Of a stretch of 64,000 nt of DNA, positions 50,011 to 61,050 are shown one piece after another (position 1 is the stretch's first letter; every line of letters starts with the position of its first letter). The notes below the pieces were generated by a model. That model worked only from the letters and a program-made list of their open reading frames with translations, made no database searches and was not told the origin of the DNA. The stretch comes from Leptobrachium leishanense (Eukaryota > Chordata > Amphibia > Anura > Megophryidae), in NCBI GenBank assembly GCA_009667805.1, contig CM019068.1, positions 7,683,733 through 7,747,732 of the forward strand, written 5' to 3'. The position numbers and the translations under genes were made by a program.

Positions 50011-50388
50011 GGTGTGTTTGCTGGATGGTCAGTGAGACATGCTCCTAATGGCCGGTATATGGTGTGTTTGTTGGATGGTCAGTGGGACGTGCTCCTAATG
50101 GCCGGTGTATGGTGTGTTTGTTGGATGGTCAGTGGGACATGCTCCTAGTGGCCGGTGTATGGTGTGTTTGTTGGCCATTAGGAGCACGTCCCACTGACCA
50201 TCCAAAAAACACACCATACACCGGCCACTAGGAGCACGTCCCACTGACCATCCAACAAACACACCATACACCGGCCATTAGGAGCGTGTCCTACTGACCA
50301 TCCAACAAACACACCATACACCGGCCATTAGGAGCACGTCCCACTGACCATCCAACAAACACACCATACACCGGCCATTAGCAGTGTG
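50011..50388. repeat. 50-bp tandem repeat that reverses orientation
   Basis: Three full units and one partial unit starting GGTGTGTTTGTTGGATGGTC (50011, 50061, 50111 and 50161-50174) are followed from 50175 by about four units of the exact reverse complement (CCATTAGGAGCACGTCCCAC). The junction is at 50174/50175. Confidence 0.92.
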
Positions 50389-50929
50389 GAACATTCGTGT
50401 CTGGAGAGGGGGCGAGGGTACGAGTCCAGGATGCTGTGTAGACTGTCAAACGTTGAGTAAGGTCTGTAAACAGTGTTTTATTTGGATTATATACAAGCAG
50501 GGCAAAGCTTAGATGAGGGGCAGGACATGAATAGAGCTGATCACAGGAGAATGGCAGTGAACTGTAACATAGGAACGGAGGAAGAGGGCACAAGACACCA
50601 CGGGGGCAACCTGGGCACTTACTGAAGACAGGAGACAGGCAGGACAGGAAAAGAGGTGACAGGAGACTTGATGGCACAAGAGTTCTTGGAAACACAGGGG
50701 ATCTTGGAAACACAGGGGTTGAAAGATAAGCCGTGGGTCAAGGGCAGGTAGTAAGCTAGCGGAGTCGATAAGGAAAGCCAATGGTTCGGTACCCGGGAAT
50801 CCGATTGCAAATTTAGGAGGATGAGCTTCTAGGCCCCTCACTGGCTGGAAAGTGGATAAGCATTGCATCATGGGTGTTCCACCCTTAAGTAATGGAACAC
50901 AGGTCAGTGCTTAGCAAACACCTGGTAAA
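50389..50929. other. No feature recognised
   Basis: No ORF with recognisable motifs. A short repeat, ATCTTGGAAACACAGGGG, occurs twice near 50685-50720. Confidence 0.4.
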
Positions 50930-51215
50930 TAGGGATGAGCTGTTCGGTTCGATCGGTTCGGAGTTCGATTCGAACATCGCCTGTTTGCATACTACGAACA
51001 TTTCCGCGTGTTCGCCGCATGTTCGCCCACAATGCACCACAATGGACCACAATGCACTTTTCCACTGGCCTGAAGCTTGTAATTGGCTACAGTCTTGCAC
51101 CTGACCACAGGTCAGGTGCAAGACAGGTTCAAGAATATGCCAATCACGGCTCAGAGTCCTGATTGGGCAAATTTTGCTCAATCATGGGCTCACAGAGCTA
51201 AGTCCCGCCGCACAC

Positions 51216-51222
51216 TATATAA
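51216..51222 (+). promoter_or_regulatory. TATA box of hAT copy 2
   Basis: TATATAA within CGCACACTATATAAGG, conserved with copy 1 and with the fragment at 6319-6744. Confidence 0.55.
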
Positions 51223-51289
51223 GGCTTCACACAGCGCTTCAGCACGTGTTTGAGAGGAAATAGTTCTTGTGTTAGTGTGTGTTCTCACT

Positions 51290-51650
51290 GCCAGTCTGCC
51301 ACCAGCTACTGGGGGGGGGCTCATTTCTACAATATTTCTGGGAATTGTTCTAATCTGTGTGTTCTCACTGCCACCAAGTATTTTGGGGGGTCAGCAATTT
51401 CTACAAAATATTTGGGAATTGTTATAATCCGTGTGTTCTCACTGCCAGTCTGCCACCAGCTACTGGGGGGGGGCTCATTTCTACAATATTTCTGGGAATT
51501 GTTCTAATCTGTGTGTTCTCACTGCCACCAAGTATTTTGGGGGGTCAGTAATTTCTACAAAATATCTGGGAATTGTGGTAATCTGTGTCTTGTCACTGCC
51601 ACCCATCAGGGGGTCTCACTGATTTATAGAGGTTTCTGGGAATTGTAATC
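51290..51650. repeat. Leader repeats of hAT copy 2
   Basis: Repeated blocks include CTCACTGCCAGTCTGCCACC, TTTCTACAATATTTCTGGG and GGAATTGTTCTAATCTGTGT. One unit of about 180 bases is repeated nearly exactly (from 51277 and 51437). Confidence 0.8.
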
Positions 51651-51810
51651 TGTGTCTTCTCACTTGCTGCCAGCTATCAGGGTGTCTCACTGAGTTATAC
51701 CAAGGTTCTGGAAATCTTTAATCTTTATTCCAGAGTTGAATCAGAGCTCTGCAGCATATCTCCAATTTTTATAACAGAGTCGAATCAGAGTTCTGTATAT
51801 ATTTAATCTA

Positions 51811-53428
51811 CAGTTGTGTTCAAAATTATTCAACCCCCAATGCTGTAAAGGGTTTCAGGGAATTTAGTGTACATTTGTAATTGTATTCAGAATGAAATCC
51901 TACAAGGACTTTTTAAAGAACCATATGCAACTAAAATGACATCAATTGGTTTTGTAATACAGTAGTAAATGTTTTCTTTGTGAATTCTTCATTGACACAA
52001 TTATTCAACCCCTTAAAGACTACCACTCTGAAGAACAGAGGTTCATTCAAGTGTTTTCAATCAGGTATTGAAAACACCTGTGGATGTCACGGAGCAGCAA
52101 TAAAGCATAATAAGCACCAATTAGGCAGCTTTAAAATGACTGTGATACTCAGCTCCTTCTAGACATTTACTGGTGTGGTTACAAACATGGTGAAGTCAAG
52201 AGAATGGTCCAGGAAGACAAGAGAAGAGGTGATTACTCTTCACAGGAAGGGCAATGGCTATAAGAAGATTGCAAAGATGTTAAACATACCAAGAGAGACC
52301 ATAGGAAGCATCATTCGCAAATTCAAGGCAAAGGGCACTGTTGAAACGCTACCTGGTCGTGGCAGAAAGAAGATGCTGACTTCGACTGCTGTGCGCCACC
52401 TGAAGCGTAGAGTGGAGAAAAGTCCCCGTGTGACTGCTGAGGAACTGAGAAAAGATTTGTCAGATGTGGGTACTGAAGTTTCAGCTCAGACAATACGGCG
52501 CACACTGCATAATGAAGGCCTCCATGCCAGAACTCCCAGGCGCACCCCCTTGCTGTCTCCAAAGAATAAGAAGAGTCGACTGCAGTATACCAAAAGTCAT
52601 GTGGACAAACCACAGAAGTTTTGGGATAGTGTTCTGTGGACTGATGAAACAAAATTAGAACTGTTTGGGCCCATGGATCAACGCTATGTTTGGAGGAGGA
52701 AGAACAAGGCCTATGAAAAAAAGAACACCTTGCCTACTGTGAAGCATGGCGGGGGGGTCAATCATGCTTTGGGGCTGTTTTGCTTCTGCAGGTACAGGGA
52801 AGCTTCAGCGTGTGCAAGGTACCATGAATTCTCTTCAGTACCAGGAGATATTGGATGACAATGTGATGCAGTCCGTCACAAACTTGAGGCTTGAGAGACG
52901 TTGGACCTTTCAACAGGACAATGATCCCAAGCATACCTCCAAGTCCACTAGAGCATGGTTGCAGATTAAAGGCTGGAACATATTGGAGTGGTCATCGCAG
53001 TCACCTGACTTAAATCCGATTGAGAACCTCTGGTGGGACTTAAAGAAAGCAGTTGCAGTGCGCAAGCCTAAGAATGTGACTGAACTGGAGGCTTTTGCCC
53101 ATGACTAATGGGCGAAGATACCCGTAGATCGCTGCAAGACACTTGTGTCAAGCTATGCTTCACGTTTAAAAGCTGTTATAACTGTAAAAGGATGTTGTAC
53201 TAAGTACTAAGATTGAATGTCACTTGGGGGTTGAATAAAACTGATAATGATGTGAGCACAGAAAAGACATTTGTGGTTATTTCATTATAAATGTTATGTT
53301 ATATTTGTCTGACCTACACGTGCCTCTTTGATTTAATTGTAAGCAAGATGACTGAATGATCAAAATCAATGTCAAACTGGCCAAAACACTCAATTTCAGT
53401 GGGGGTTGAATAATTTTGAACACAACTG
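51811..53428 (+). mobile_element. Tc1-like transposon, copy C
   Basis: TA flanks at 51809-51810 and 53429-53430 bound 1,618 bases. Terminal repeats begin CAGTTGTGTTCAAAATTATT; inner related motifs at about 51999-52012 and 53226-53240 form an IR/DR pattern. It sits in the hAT 5' UTR, 16 bases before the hAT ATG. Confidence 0.95.
52187..53205 (+). pseudogene. Tc1-like transposase, copy C, frameshift and nonsense
   Basis: The ATG at 52187 ([14 protein letters not shown]) is the family start. An N-terminal paired-like region is followed by PGRGRKK and the DD34E core ([32 protein letters not shown]). An extra G in the run at 52751-52757 shifts the frame after KHGG; the core resumes in another frame from about 52746. 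A TAA at 53106-53108 replaces the GAA of the other copies in FAHDEW. The three catalytic residues are all still encoded. The family length is about 340 codons, so only the last 30 or so lie beyond the stop. Confidence 0.92.
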
Positions 53429-53443
53429 TATATATCACTTACA

Positions 53444-54841
53444 ATGTCAGAAAGACCAAGAAGGACAGGCAGACGCTCCCAGACACAGATAAGAGGGCAA
53501 GCAGCCTCTGTGTCGGAAGGCTGTGCCTCTGGTCGTTGTGGACGTGGTGCATCCTCTGCAGGGGCACGCTTGTCCTTTCTAACTGGTGCTGGCCATCTTA
53601 AGCAGCAGCAACATACAGAGGATTTGGTGGATTGGCTACCAGGCCATCCTCATCCTCTGAGTCCTCTGCCAGCCAGGCTTGTATTGCTTTACAGTCCACC
53701 TCAACTGCCAAAGCATCTAATTCAGCCTACATGTCCACAGCTACTCCTACCGTAGCCTCACTATCACACGCAGAGGAGTCAGCTGAATTGTTTGACTACA
53801 ATGACAGTGACATGCTGCTTGAGGATGCGCAGAAACTACAGTGCTCTGATTCAATCTCTGAGGTTGAGGAAGGGAATATAATTAACCTAGAGGAAGGGGG
53901 TGCCAGTGACACACAAATAACTGGCACTCATGTTGCCCCAGCAGCTGCAGCATACTGCCAAGTTGGCTCCAGTGATGAGGAGATAGTGACCTTATCATCA
54001 TTGTCATCACCCCCTGACTCCACCTGGGTGCCTGATCAAACAGAGGAGTCAAGTGAGGAGGAGGAGGCACAAACACGAGGCACAACGTCCTCTATGACCA
54101 ACCGTAGCACTAGCCAGTCCAAGGCATCAGATGTCAGAGCTGCTCAGGTGCAGAGCGCTGTTGTCTCAAACAACACATCCAGGATCTCTGCTGTCTGGGA
54201 GTTCTTTAAGAAATGTGCAGCAGACCCCACCGTTGCTATTTGTAATCTATGTTAGATGAGGCTCAAGCGTGGGAAAGACACCGGACGCTTGGGTACCACA
54301 TGCTTGAGGCGACATATGACCACCTGCCACGCATCCCGTTGGTGCAAAACTTTGCGTAGGTCCTCCTCACCTGTCTCTACCCCCACTAAATGTCCTGCCA
54401 TGTCATTGACTACAACCTCCACTGACAGGGATGACGCTACAGTAATGGATGTACCAGGTCCTTCCTCACAATGTGACAGCATCCCATCAGCTGAAGATTT
54501 ATGCAGTCAGATTACATTGCCCCAGCTGCTGCAGCGTAAGAAAAAATATAGTCCCAATCATCCCCAAGCACAGCGTCTAAATGCCAGTTTAGCAAAATTA
54601 CTCGCATTGCAGGTGCTGCCTTTCCAGCTGGTGGACTCTGCTCCCTTCCGTGAATTTGCTGAATGTGCTGTACCACAGTGGCATGTTCCAAAACGCCATT
54701 ACTTTTCACGGAAGGCCAATGCAGCACTATACCAGCACGTGGAAGACAATGTTATCAAGTCATTGGGAAAGGCAGTCAGCAGCAAGGTGCATGTGACTTT
54801 AGACACGTGGTCCAGCAAGCATGGACAGGGCCGTTACATTT
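53444..54841 (+). pseudogene. hAT transposase, copy 2, broken and truncated
   Basis: ATG 53444 matches the copy 1 start. A one-base loss near 53637 (GGCTACC in place of GGCTAACC) shifts the frame. A TAG at 54253-54255 lies within the BED finger after CNLC. The frame then runs to 54841, through LRRHMTTCH and HVTLDTWSSKHGQGRYIS, and stops where the 55-bp repeat begins. At least the hATC and most of the RNase H-like region are missing. Confidence 0.9.
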
Positions 54842-55112
54842 CCGTTTTATTACTGTGGAGCTCTGTGATAGGCTCATACACACTGCACATTACTGTGAGT
54901 TTTATTGCTGTGGAGCTCTGTGATGCGCTCATACACAGTGCACATTACTGTGAGTTTTATTGCTGTGGAGCTCTGTGATACGCTCATACACACTGCACAT
55001 TACTGTGAGTTTTATTGCTGTGGAGCTCTGTGATACGCTCATACACACTGCACATTACTGTGAGTTTTATTGCCGTGGAGCTCTGTGATACGCTTATAGA
55101 CACTGCACATTA
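54842..55112. repeat. 55-bp minisatellite, about 5 copies
   Basis: The unit is GTGAGTTTTATTGCTGTGGA, GCTCTGTGATACGCTCATAC and ACACTGCACATTACT. It abuts the truncated hAT copy. Confidence 0.9.
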
Positions 55113-55690
55113 GCCCAGTGTATCGTCTCCCCATACACAGAGAGTTGTTAATGGGGCAGATCATGATGGGTGGATTTATTAATCTAGATTCCTCAGATCT
55201 GGGCAGAGATTATTTAGCACACTTATTAAGCTTATTGTGAAACATTTTATCGTGTTCGCTGTCGCTGTGTTTCTCTATTTGCATGTATTAGCAGGAATGT
55301 ATAATTAGGGCAGCTACATCATCTTGCTTCACTAACCAGAGCAGGTTTTTGCTGTTCATATGAGGGAGGTGTCAAGGTTCGCCATCACTGTAATCTGATA
55401 ATCCTATCAGTAAATCCAAGGCCGTGTGACAGATGATCTCCATATTGTGTAAGATATAGTACAATAAATATCTGCACAATCAATCAAACCTGGCAATAAT
55501 CATAACAACAGAGTGTCGTCCAGCAACCTAATGGCTTGGCAGTGTATGAATACAAAGCCTCCTAATCTCACACATTACAAAAGGTTTGTGCAGATACCTC
55601 AAGCCTTGACCACCTAATAATATTGAATAACAACGCTAGTCCTGGCAGTGCGGGAAGCGTGCAACCTCAGGAACGTAACAGGTGACACTC
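55113..55690. other. No feature recognised
   Basis: No coding region or repeat is visible. Confidence 0.4.
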
Positions 55691-55693
55691 CAT

Positions 55694-55836
55694 TATCATC
55701 CTTTATTTATATAGTGCCACATATTCCGCAGCGCTTTACAAGATCAGTGTACAAGGGGTTAATACATTGGAATAACACACATAGATGATACGGCCTGATT
55801 CAGGGGGTCCCTGTTCCCAAGAACTTACAATCTATG
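55694..55836 (-). mobile_element. Non-LTR 3' end relative (minus)
   Basis: CATATTCCGCAGCGCTTTAC and AACTTACAATCTATGAG match the tail family of 7830-8239 in reverse, with more divergence. Confidence 0.55.
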
Positions 55837-55849
55837 AGATGTACAAGTA

Positions 55850-56115
55850 TTTTGTGAGGTCGGCGCATCCATATCGTTAGGTGTTTTGCCCACTGACACT
55901 CGCTGGTGGAGTCTTCTGAGTGGGATCGAGTTGTCTTTCCATGATTGTAGAGCAGCGACCTGGTGGTTCGGTTGAACCCGCTTGTATGTACCGATCGGTG
56001 TTTCGCCCAAGAACACTTACTGGAGAGGTGCTCTGGCTGGGATTCAAACCTGGGTCTCCACAGTTATAGAGCAGTGAGAATGCTGCTCTACAAAGACTAT
56101 TCTGGAAGCCCGGGG
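55850..56115 (-). mobile_element. tRNA-derived SINE, dimeric (minus)
   Basis: The reverse strand has a B-box-like GGTTTGAATCCC (near 56039-56050), then CTCTCCAGTAAGTGTTCTTG and GGCGAAACACCGATCGG, matching the SINE at 2000-2220. A second similar half (GCGAGTGTCAGTGGGCAAAA, CACCTAACGATATGG) follows, so two SINE units appear to be joined. Confidence 0.6.
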
Positions 56116-56289
56116 TCATATGCAGGAAGTGAACGTCACATGCAGGATATGATTGAAGTCAGATAGCTTAACTCCTCCCCTCTTGAAAGCACAACGTCCT
56201 TTGTATTTTCTTCACTGTTATTGGGAAAGTAACAGCAAATAAAAGGTGTATTGTGGGAAGAGAGGGCGTCTGTTTCAAGAGAATGTATT

Positions 56290-56815
56290 TCTTGATCTTC
56301 AATAGATTTCAGATTTACTCGCGTTTTGCTTTTTCTTCATTACTTTCTTAGGTGTCAGAGCGTTGGATTCGTCCTGCTCTCCATTACATTTTTCAGGAAT
56401 TTGAGAAGGACTCTCTTCTGGAAATTTCTTCTTTTTCTTCCATTTCGGCGTCTGATTATTGTTACTCTCTCTGTTTTCCAGCAAGTTGGTTCTTAAGGCT
56501 TTCACATTGTCTCTCCGTGCCTTATTGATACATACTTCACCTACTATCACCCATCCTAGATCGAGCCTTTGGGCGCACGGGGCTTTATGGTTTGAGCCTT
56601 TGGGCGCACGGGGCTTTATGGTTCCCATTCCTTTGTTCATGGACTTTATGGGCTCTCATGATTTCTCTGCCGAGTAGCATCAAGATCTGGGCACTTTCAT
56701 CTAGTGGTGGAATGTGATCAACTATTGCCTTGAGATGAAGGTGGTAGCTTGCCGCGTCTGGTGTTGGGATTTTGCTCATCCAGGGGAGATGGAAATCAAA
56801 CCTGGAAGACATGCA
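56290..56815 (-). pseudogene. BEL/Pao-like retroelement protease-region fragment
   Basis: Two minus-strand frames give DAASYHLHLKAIVDHIPPLD, ILMLLGREIMRAHKV and LDLGWVIVGEVC, which resemble the aspartic-protease region of vertebrate Pao-like polyproteins as I recall them. A tandem duplication of about 31 bases (TTTGGGCGCACGGGGCTTTA twice, near 56566-56622) joins or separates the frames. No RT or integrase is visible. The family call rests on memory of similar sequences. Confidence 0.4.
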
Positions 56816-57263
56816 GAGCTGGCGGCGTATTGATTGTTCCTAACAAAGTGTTGCGGTCCATTCTCTCTATTAGATACTCACCCACCACCATCTTTCTGAA
56901 CCAAGGACAAAGCCTGGATGCTGGGACTGCTCACTGATGGTTGAAACATTACTATAAAGGTGATTATACTAGAGCTGATTACAGGGGCTCCAGTTCAGGT
57001 GAGCAGAATCTCTACACACTCTTTCACTGTATATACTATAACATCAAGGTGGATTGTGTCTCTCCCGAAGTTGACACATACTGTTGAAAATTGACATATA
57101 CTGCCGAAGTCCAGCCAAAGTTTACTAGGCTCCTGAGGATGAAAGTGTTCAATTGGACTATTTGAAACAGTAGTTTTATCACATGGCAATGTTGCACTAT
57201 TATTGTTCCCTTTATTATATTATATGTACCCTATGAGGAACAACCATCAGTATTATATTCTCA
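56816..57263. other. No feature recognised
   Basis: No recognised features. Confidence 0.4.
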
Positions 57264-58045
57264 TTCAGGGTTATTCAAAGAGAATCGAAAAGTCACCGCA
57301 CCTTCGGTGACTTTTCTATCCCTGCACTTCGGGGCAATTCGGTGATCCTAGTTTGCCGACCTTGCGGTGTATTCAGTGAACACTACAGGGCCCCCGTAGT
57401 GCAGGGAAAACTCGCCGCAAACCCGCAGAACACTCGCCGCAAACCCGCCGAACGCTAACCGAAAACTCACTGAAACCTGCAGAAAACAGCTGGATTAACC
57501 CCACCGAACACACCGGAGAAACCCGACTAGCTGCAGATCACAACGCAGAGCAGCCGCTGGAAAAAGCCGACACGCAGATGAACGAGGTGGAAAAATAATA
57601 AAACAGTACGCTTGAAAGTTTGAGAATTGAAACGCTGTTTGCAAAAGAAATACTTATATGTAAATTCCAGACATTTTCATTAAGATGCTATGAATGATAA
57701 TAAAAAGAAAAAGGTTACAGAAAAATGAAAAAAAAACAGAAAAAAAATGTTGACAAAAAAATCCCAAAAAATGCCTAAAAGATCCAAAAAAATCTAGAAA
57801 TAAAGAGACTTTTTACAGCATAATAAAATAATAAACGGTTTGTTAGCTATTGAATTAAAACTGGAATATTTTTAACATTGAAACCTATGGGAATCGCCTG
57901 AATAAATCTGTCGAATGAAACCACCGAACATCAGGGCATTTCAGCAACTTTTCCCTGCTGTTTGGTGTCTCAGAATAGAGGAACCATTGCTTCTCTATGG
58001 GGATTCACTGCTGTCGACCAGGCACAGTATTTCACTGATAATTTG
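57264..58045. mobile_element. Inverted-repeat element of the 27-bp-minisatellite family, copy 3 (short array)
   Basis: The start GGGTTATTCAAAGAG near 57269 and the segment GACACGCAGATGAACG match the flank of the other copies. CTATGGGAATCGCCTGAATA and GAATGAAACCACCGAACATC follow in the same order. Only one or two 27-base units (TCACTGCTGTCGACCAGGCA) are present. The right terminal repeat was not found. Confidence 0.65.
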
Positions 58046-59033
58046 CCAATATTTATATACAGGGATATAGGTTGCCCTGAGGTCTTATTTTTTTACTAAC
58101 ACAAAAAATAATAATAATAATAGACATAATAGACAGTTCCGACATGATAGAAATAGCTGACTAAAATATTCATAAAATCAGCGCAACGCATTGTCTCGAG
58201 GTTTTACGGTTACTAACAAGAGGCTCCGCACGGATAGGATGTTGGTTAAGGAACAGCAGGTCCCGTGATTAGTAAATAAATGATTCACTTTGTAATAAAG
58301 TATTCCTGCCTGACATTGCAGAGGAGGAAACCACTGAATTCCTACAGAAAATGCTTTGAAGGTTCCACCCAAAGTGGAAATGTCTGCTTGTGGAATGCTT
58401 GGCTAAGAATGGACAAGAAGTGCAACCTCAAGTATATAGTAATGACAAACACCAAGAAGAATAAGGGGGGAAAACGGGGGGAAAACATAGCAACGGGAGC
58501 CAAGGAAAGTCCTTGCGGTGCTCAAACAAGTGTGCTTAGCTGTAGTGTAAACGTTTGGGTTGGGGAAACAGCAATGTTGTCTTTAGGGACACTCTACTCA
58601 TCCAGATCACTTTATAGCTTTAAAGTGGTGACAAGGTGAGGCGCCCCCAAACTCCGAAGTAGCCGGTCACTAGTGATGTCCCACACAGAGCGGCCGACTT
58701 CACCCTCTGAAACCAATTGCTGTAGCGAGCGTTCTCAGAGAGGCAGCAATGGATCAGATCTGTGCATGCGCGTCCAGCCACATTCAATCGCTCTGCGCAG
58801 ACGCTACAGAACTTGTGTATGTAAAGTGTGTGAGTCCCGTAGCGCTGCACAATTTACGATTCCTACGCTACACAAGTTGTACAGGAGCACAAACTGAGCA
58901 GAAAACCTTCAGGGACTTCGGAGTTCGGAAAGAGGAGGAGGAGCAGCGTGCGGCGAGGGGGAAAAGGTGAGTAAAATCACTGAAAAAAATAAATAATAAT
59001 AATTGTGCACAGGCTGTCAGCAGGATCTACCCA
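58046..59033. other. No feature recognised
   Basis: No conserved ORF, RNA gene or clear repeat is visible. Confidence 0.4.
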
Positions 59034-60250
59034 ATTATTTAAGGGCATAAGGTGCCATTGTTATACGTTGCCTGGTATTAGTCTTTGCTTGTAAAGTCAC
59101 ATTGTTACACGTTGCCTGATGTTAGTCTTTGTTTGTAAAGTCACATTGTTACACGTTGCCTGATGTTAGTCTTTGTAAAGTCACATAGTTACACGTTGCC
59201 TGATGTTAGTCTTTGCTTGTAAAGTCACATTGTTACACGTTGCCTGATGTTAGTCTTTGTTTGTAAAGTCACATTGTTACACGTTGCCTGATGTTAGTCT
59301 TTGTTTGTAAAGTCACATAGTTACACGTTGCCTGATGTTAGTCTTTGCTTGTAAAGTCACATTGTTACACGTTGCCTGATGTTAGTCTTTGTTTGTAATT
59401 GTCACATTGTAACACGTTGCCTGATGTTAGTCTTTGTTAGTAAAGTCACATTGTTTTATGTTGCCTGATGTTAGTCTTTGTTAGTAAAGTCACATTGTTT
59501 TATGTTGCCTGATGTTAGTCTTTGTTAGTAAAGTCACATTGTTTTATGTTGACTGATGTTAGTCTTTGTTTTTTAAGTCACACAGTTACACGCTGTCTGA
59601 TGTTAGTCTTTGTTAGTAAAGTCACATTGCTACATGTTGCCTGATGTTAGTCTTTGTTTGTAAAGTCACATAGTTACACGTTGCCTGATGTTAGTCTTTG
59701 TTTGTAAACTCACATTGTTTTATGTTGCCTGATTTTAGTCTTTGTTAGTAAAGTGACATTGTTTTATGTTGCCTGATGTTAGTCTTTGTTAGTAAAGTGA
59801 CATTGTTTTATGTTGCCTGATGTTAGTCTTTGTTAGTAAAGTGACATTGTTACACGTTGCCTGATGTTAGTCTTTGTTTGTAAAGTCACACTGTTTTATG
59901 TTGCCTGATGTTAGTCTTTGTTAGTAAAGTCACATTGTTTTGTGTTGCCTGATGTTAGTCTTTGTTAGTAAAGTCACATTGTTTTATGTTGCCTGATGTT
60001 AGTCTTTGTTAGTAAAGTCACATTGTTTTGTGTTGCCTGATGTTAGTCTTTGTTAGTAAAGTCACATTGTTTTATGTTGCCTGATGTTAGTCTTTGTAAA
60101 GTCACATTGTTATTCACTGCCTGATGTAAGTCTTTGTTAGTAAATTCACATAGTTATACGTTGCCTGATATTAGTCCTTGTTGATAAAGTCACATAGTTA
60201 CACGCTGCCTGATGTTAGTCTTTGTTTGTAAAGTCACATGGTTTTCTTTC
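59034..60250. repeat. 44-bp minisatellite, about 28 copies
   Basis: The unit is CACATTGTTACACGTTGCCT, GATGTTAGTCTTTGTTTGTA and AAGT. Two subtypes, TTACACGTTG and TTTTATGTTG, partly cluster. Because 44 is not divisible by three, no long ORFs arise. Confidence 0.94.
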
Positions 60251-60962
60251 CTCGTTTTAGAAGAAGTGATTTCATATTTTCTTCTTCATTACCTGAGTGC
60301 AAAAAAAATTTAAAAGGGGGGAAAGCAATTTATTTTGAAAACATATACTGGTAATTTTTATAAATGACTCGATACACATTGATGTAAGATGTAAAGAAGC
60401 ACAGGAAACCAGATCAGCGTGTGTGGGAGTGTGACTGTGATAAAGAGAAAATCAAGGTCAGGGAAAAGTCAGCTCAAGTAACTGGCACTGCCAGAGTGTG
60501 CGCAATGACTGTGTGTGCAGACTGCATGGAATGTGTCTATGGTATACGCCTTGCCCTCTGTATGCATGGCATAGGGTGGTGGTACCTGTAGAGGGGGCAC
60601 TGCTGAAGCAGTGCATGCAGAGCATGAGATGCAGCCTGGCAGTGCCCTCTCTGTTCTGCTCCAACGTGTGTACTCGCCTGGTTCTAATTTTCAAGAAGGG
60701 GAGATGACACTGATTGTGTTTTACCTGCAATGTGTGTCATGCTGTAATAGCGTGTCCCTGCCACCCGTCTGCACCTTACATGCCTGCGTATATAGGTCAT
60801 AGCGCACTCCGCTGCCATAAGTGTCATGCCCCTGCTGTTTCTTCAAGCCATGATACAGTAGAATGTGAGGACAAGGCTGGCACCGCTGCCAAGTGTGCTG
60901 TGTCTGTGCCATGCATGTGAGAAGACTGGCATGTTCACTGTCTGTCCTGTACCTGCATTGTG
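60251..60962. other. No feature recognised
   Basis: Small ORFs near 60458-60920 show no known motifs and overlap in several frames. They are Cys/His-rich by composition and are not called. Confidence 0.4.
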
Positions 60963-61050
60963 TAGAAACATAGAAACATAGAAAAATTTCGGCAGATAAG
61001 AACCTTTTGGCCCATCTAGTCGCCCAATTACATGGATACTTTACCTGGAT

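Larger units (their letters stand above)
50930..54841 (+). mobile_element. BED-finger hAT transposon, copy 2, 3'-truncated and split by Tc1-like copy C
   Basis: It starts TAGGGATGAGCTGTTCGG, has GTTCGATTCGAAC and GTGTTCGCCGCATGTTCGC subterminal motifs, a TATATAA box at 51216-51222, leader repeats, the Tc1-like insertion at 51811-53428, then a decayed transposase. Homology to copy 1 stops at 54841 (after CGTTACATTTCC), where a 55-bp tandem repeat begins. Confidence 0.88.

Noticed and set aside
60458..60920. Cys/His-rich small ORFs
   Set aside because: They overlap in different frames and lack conserved spacing, so probably chance.
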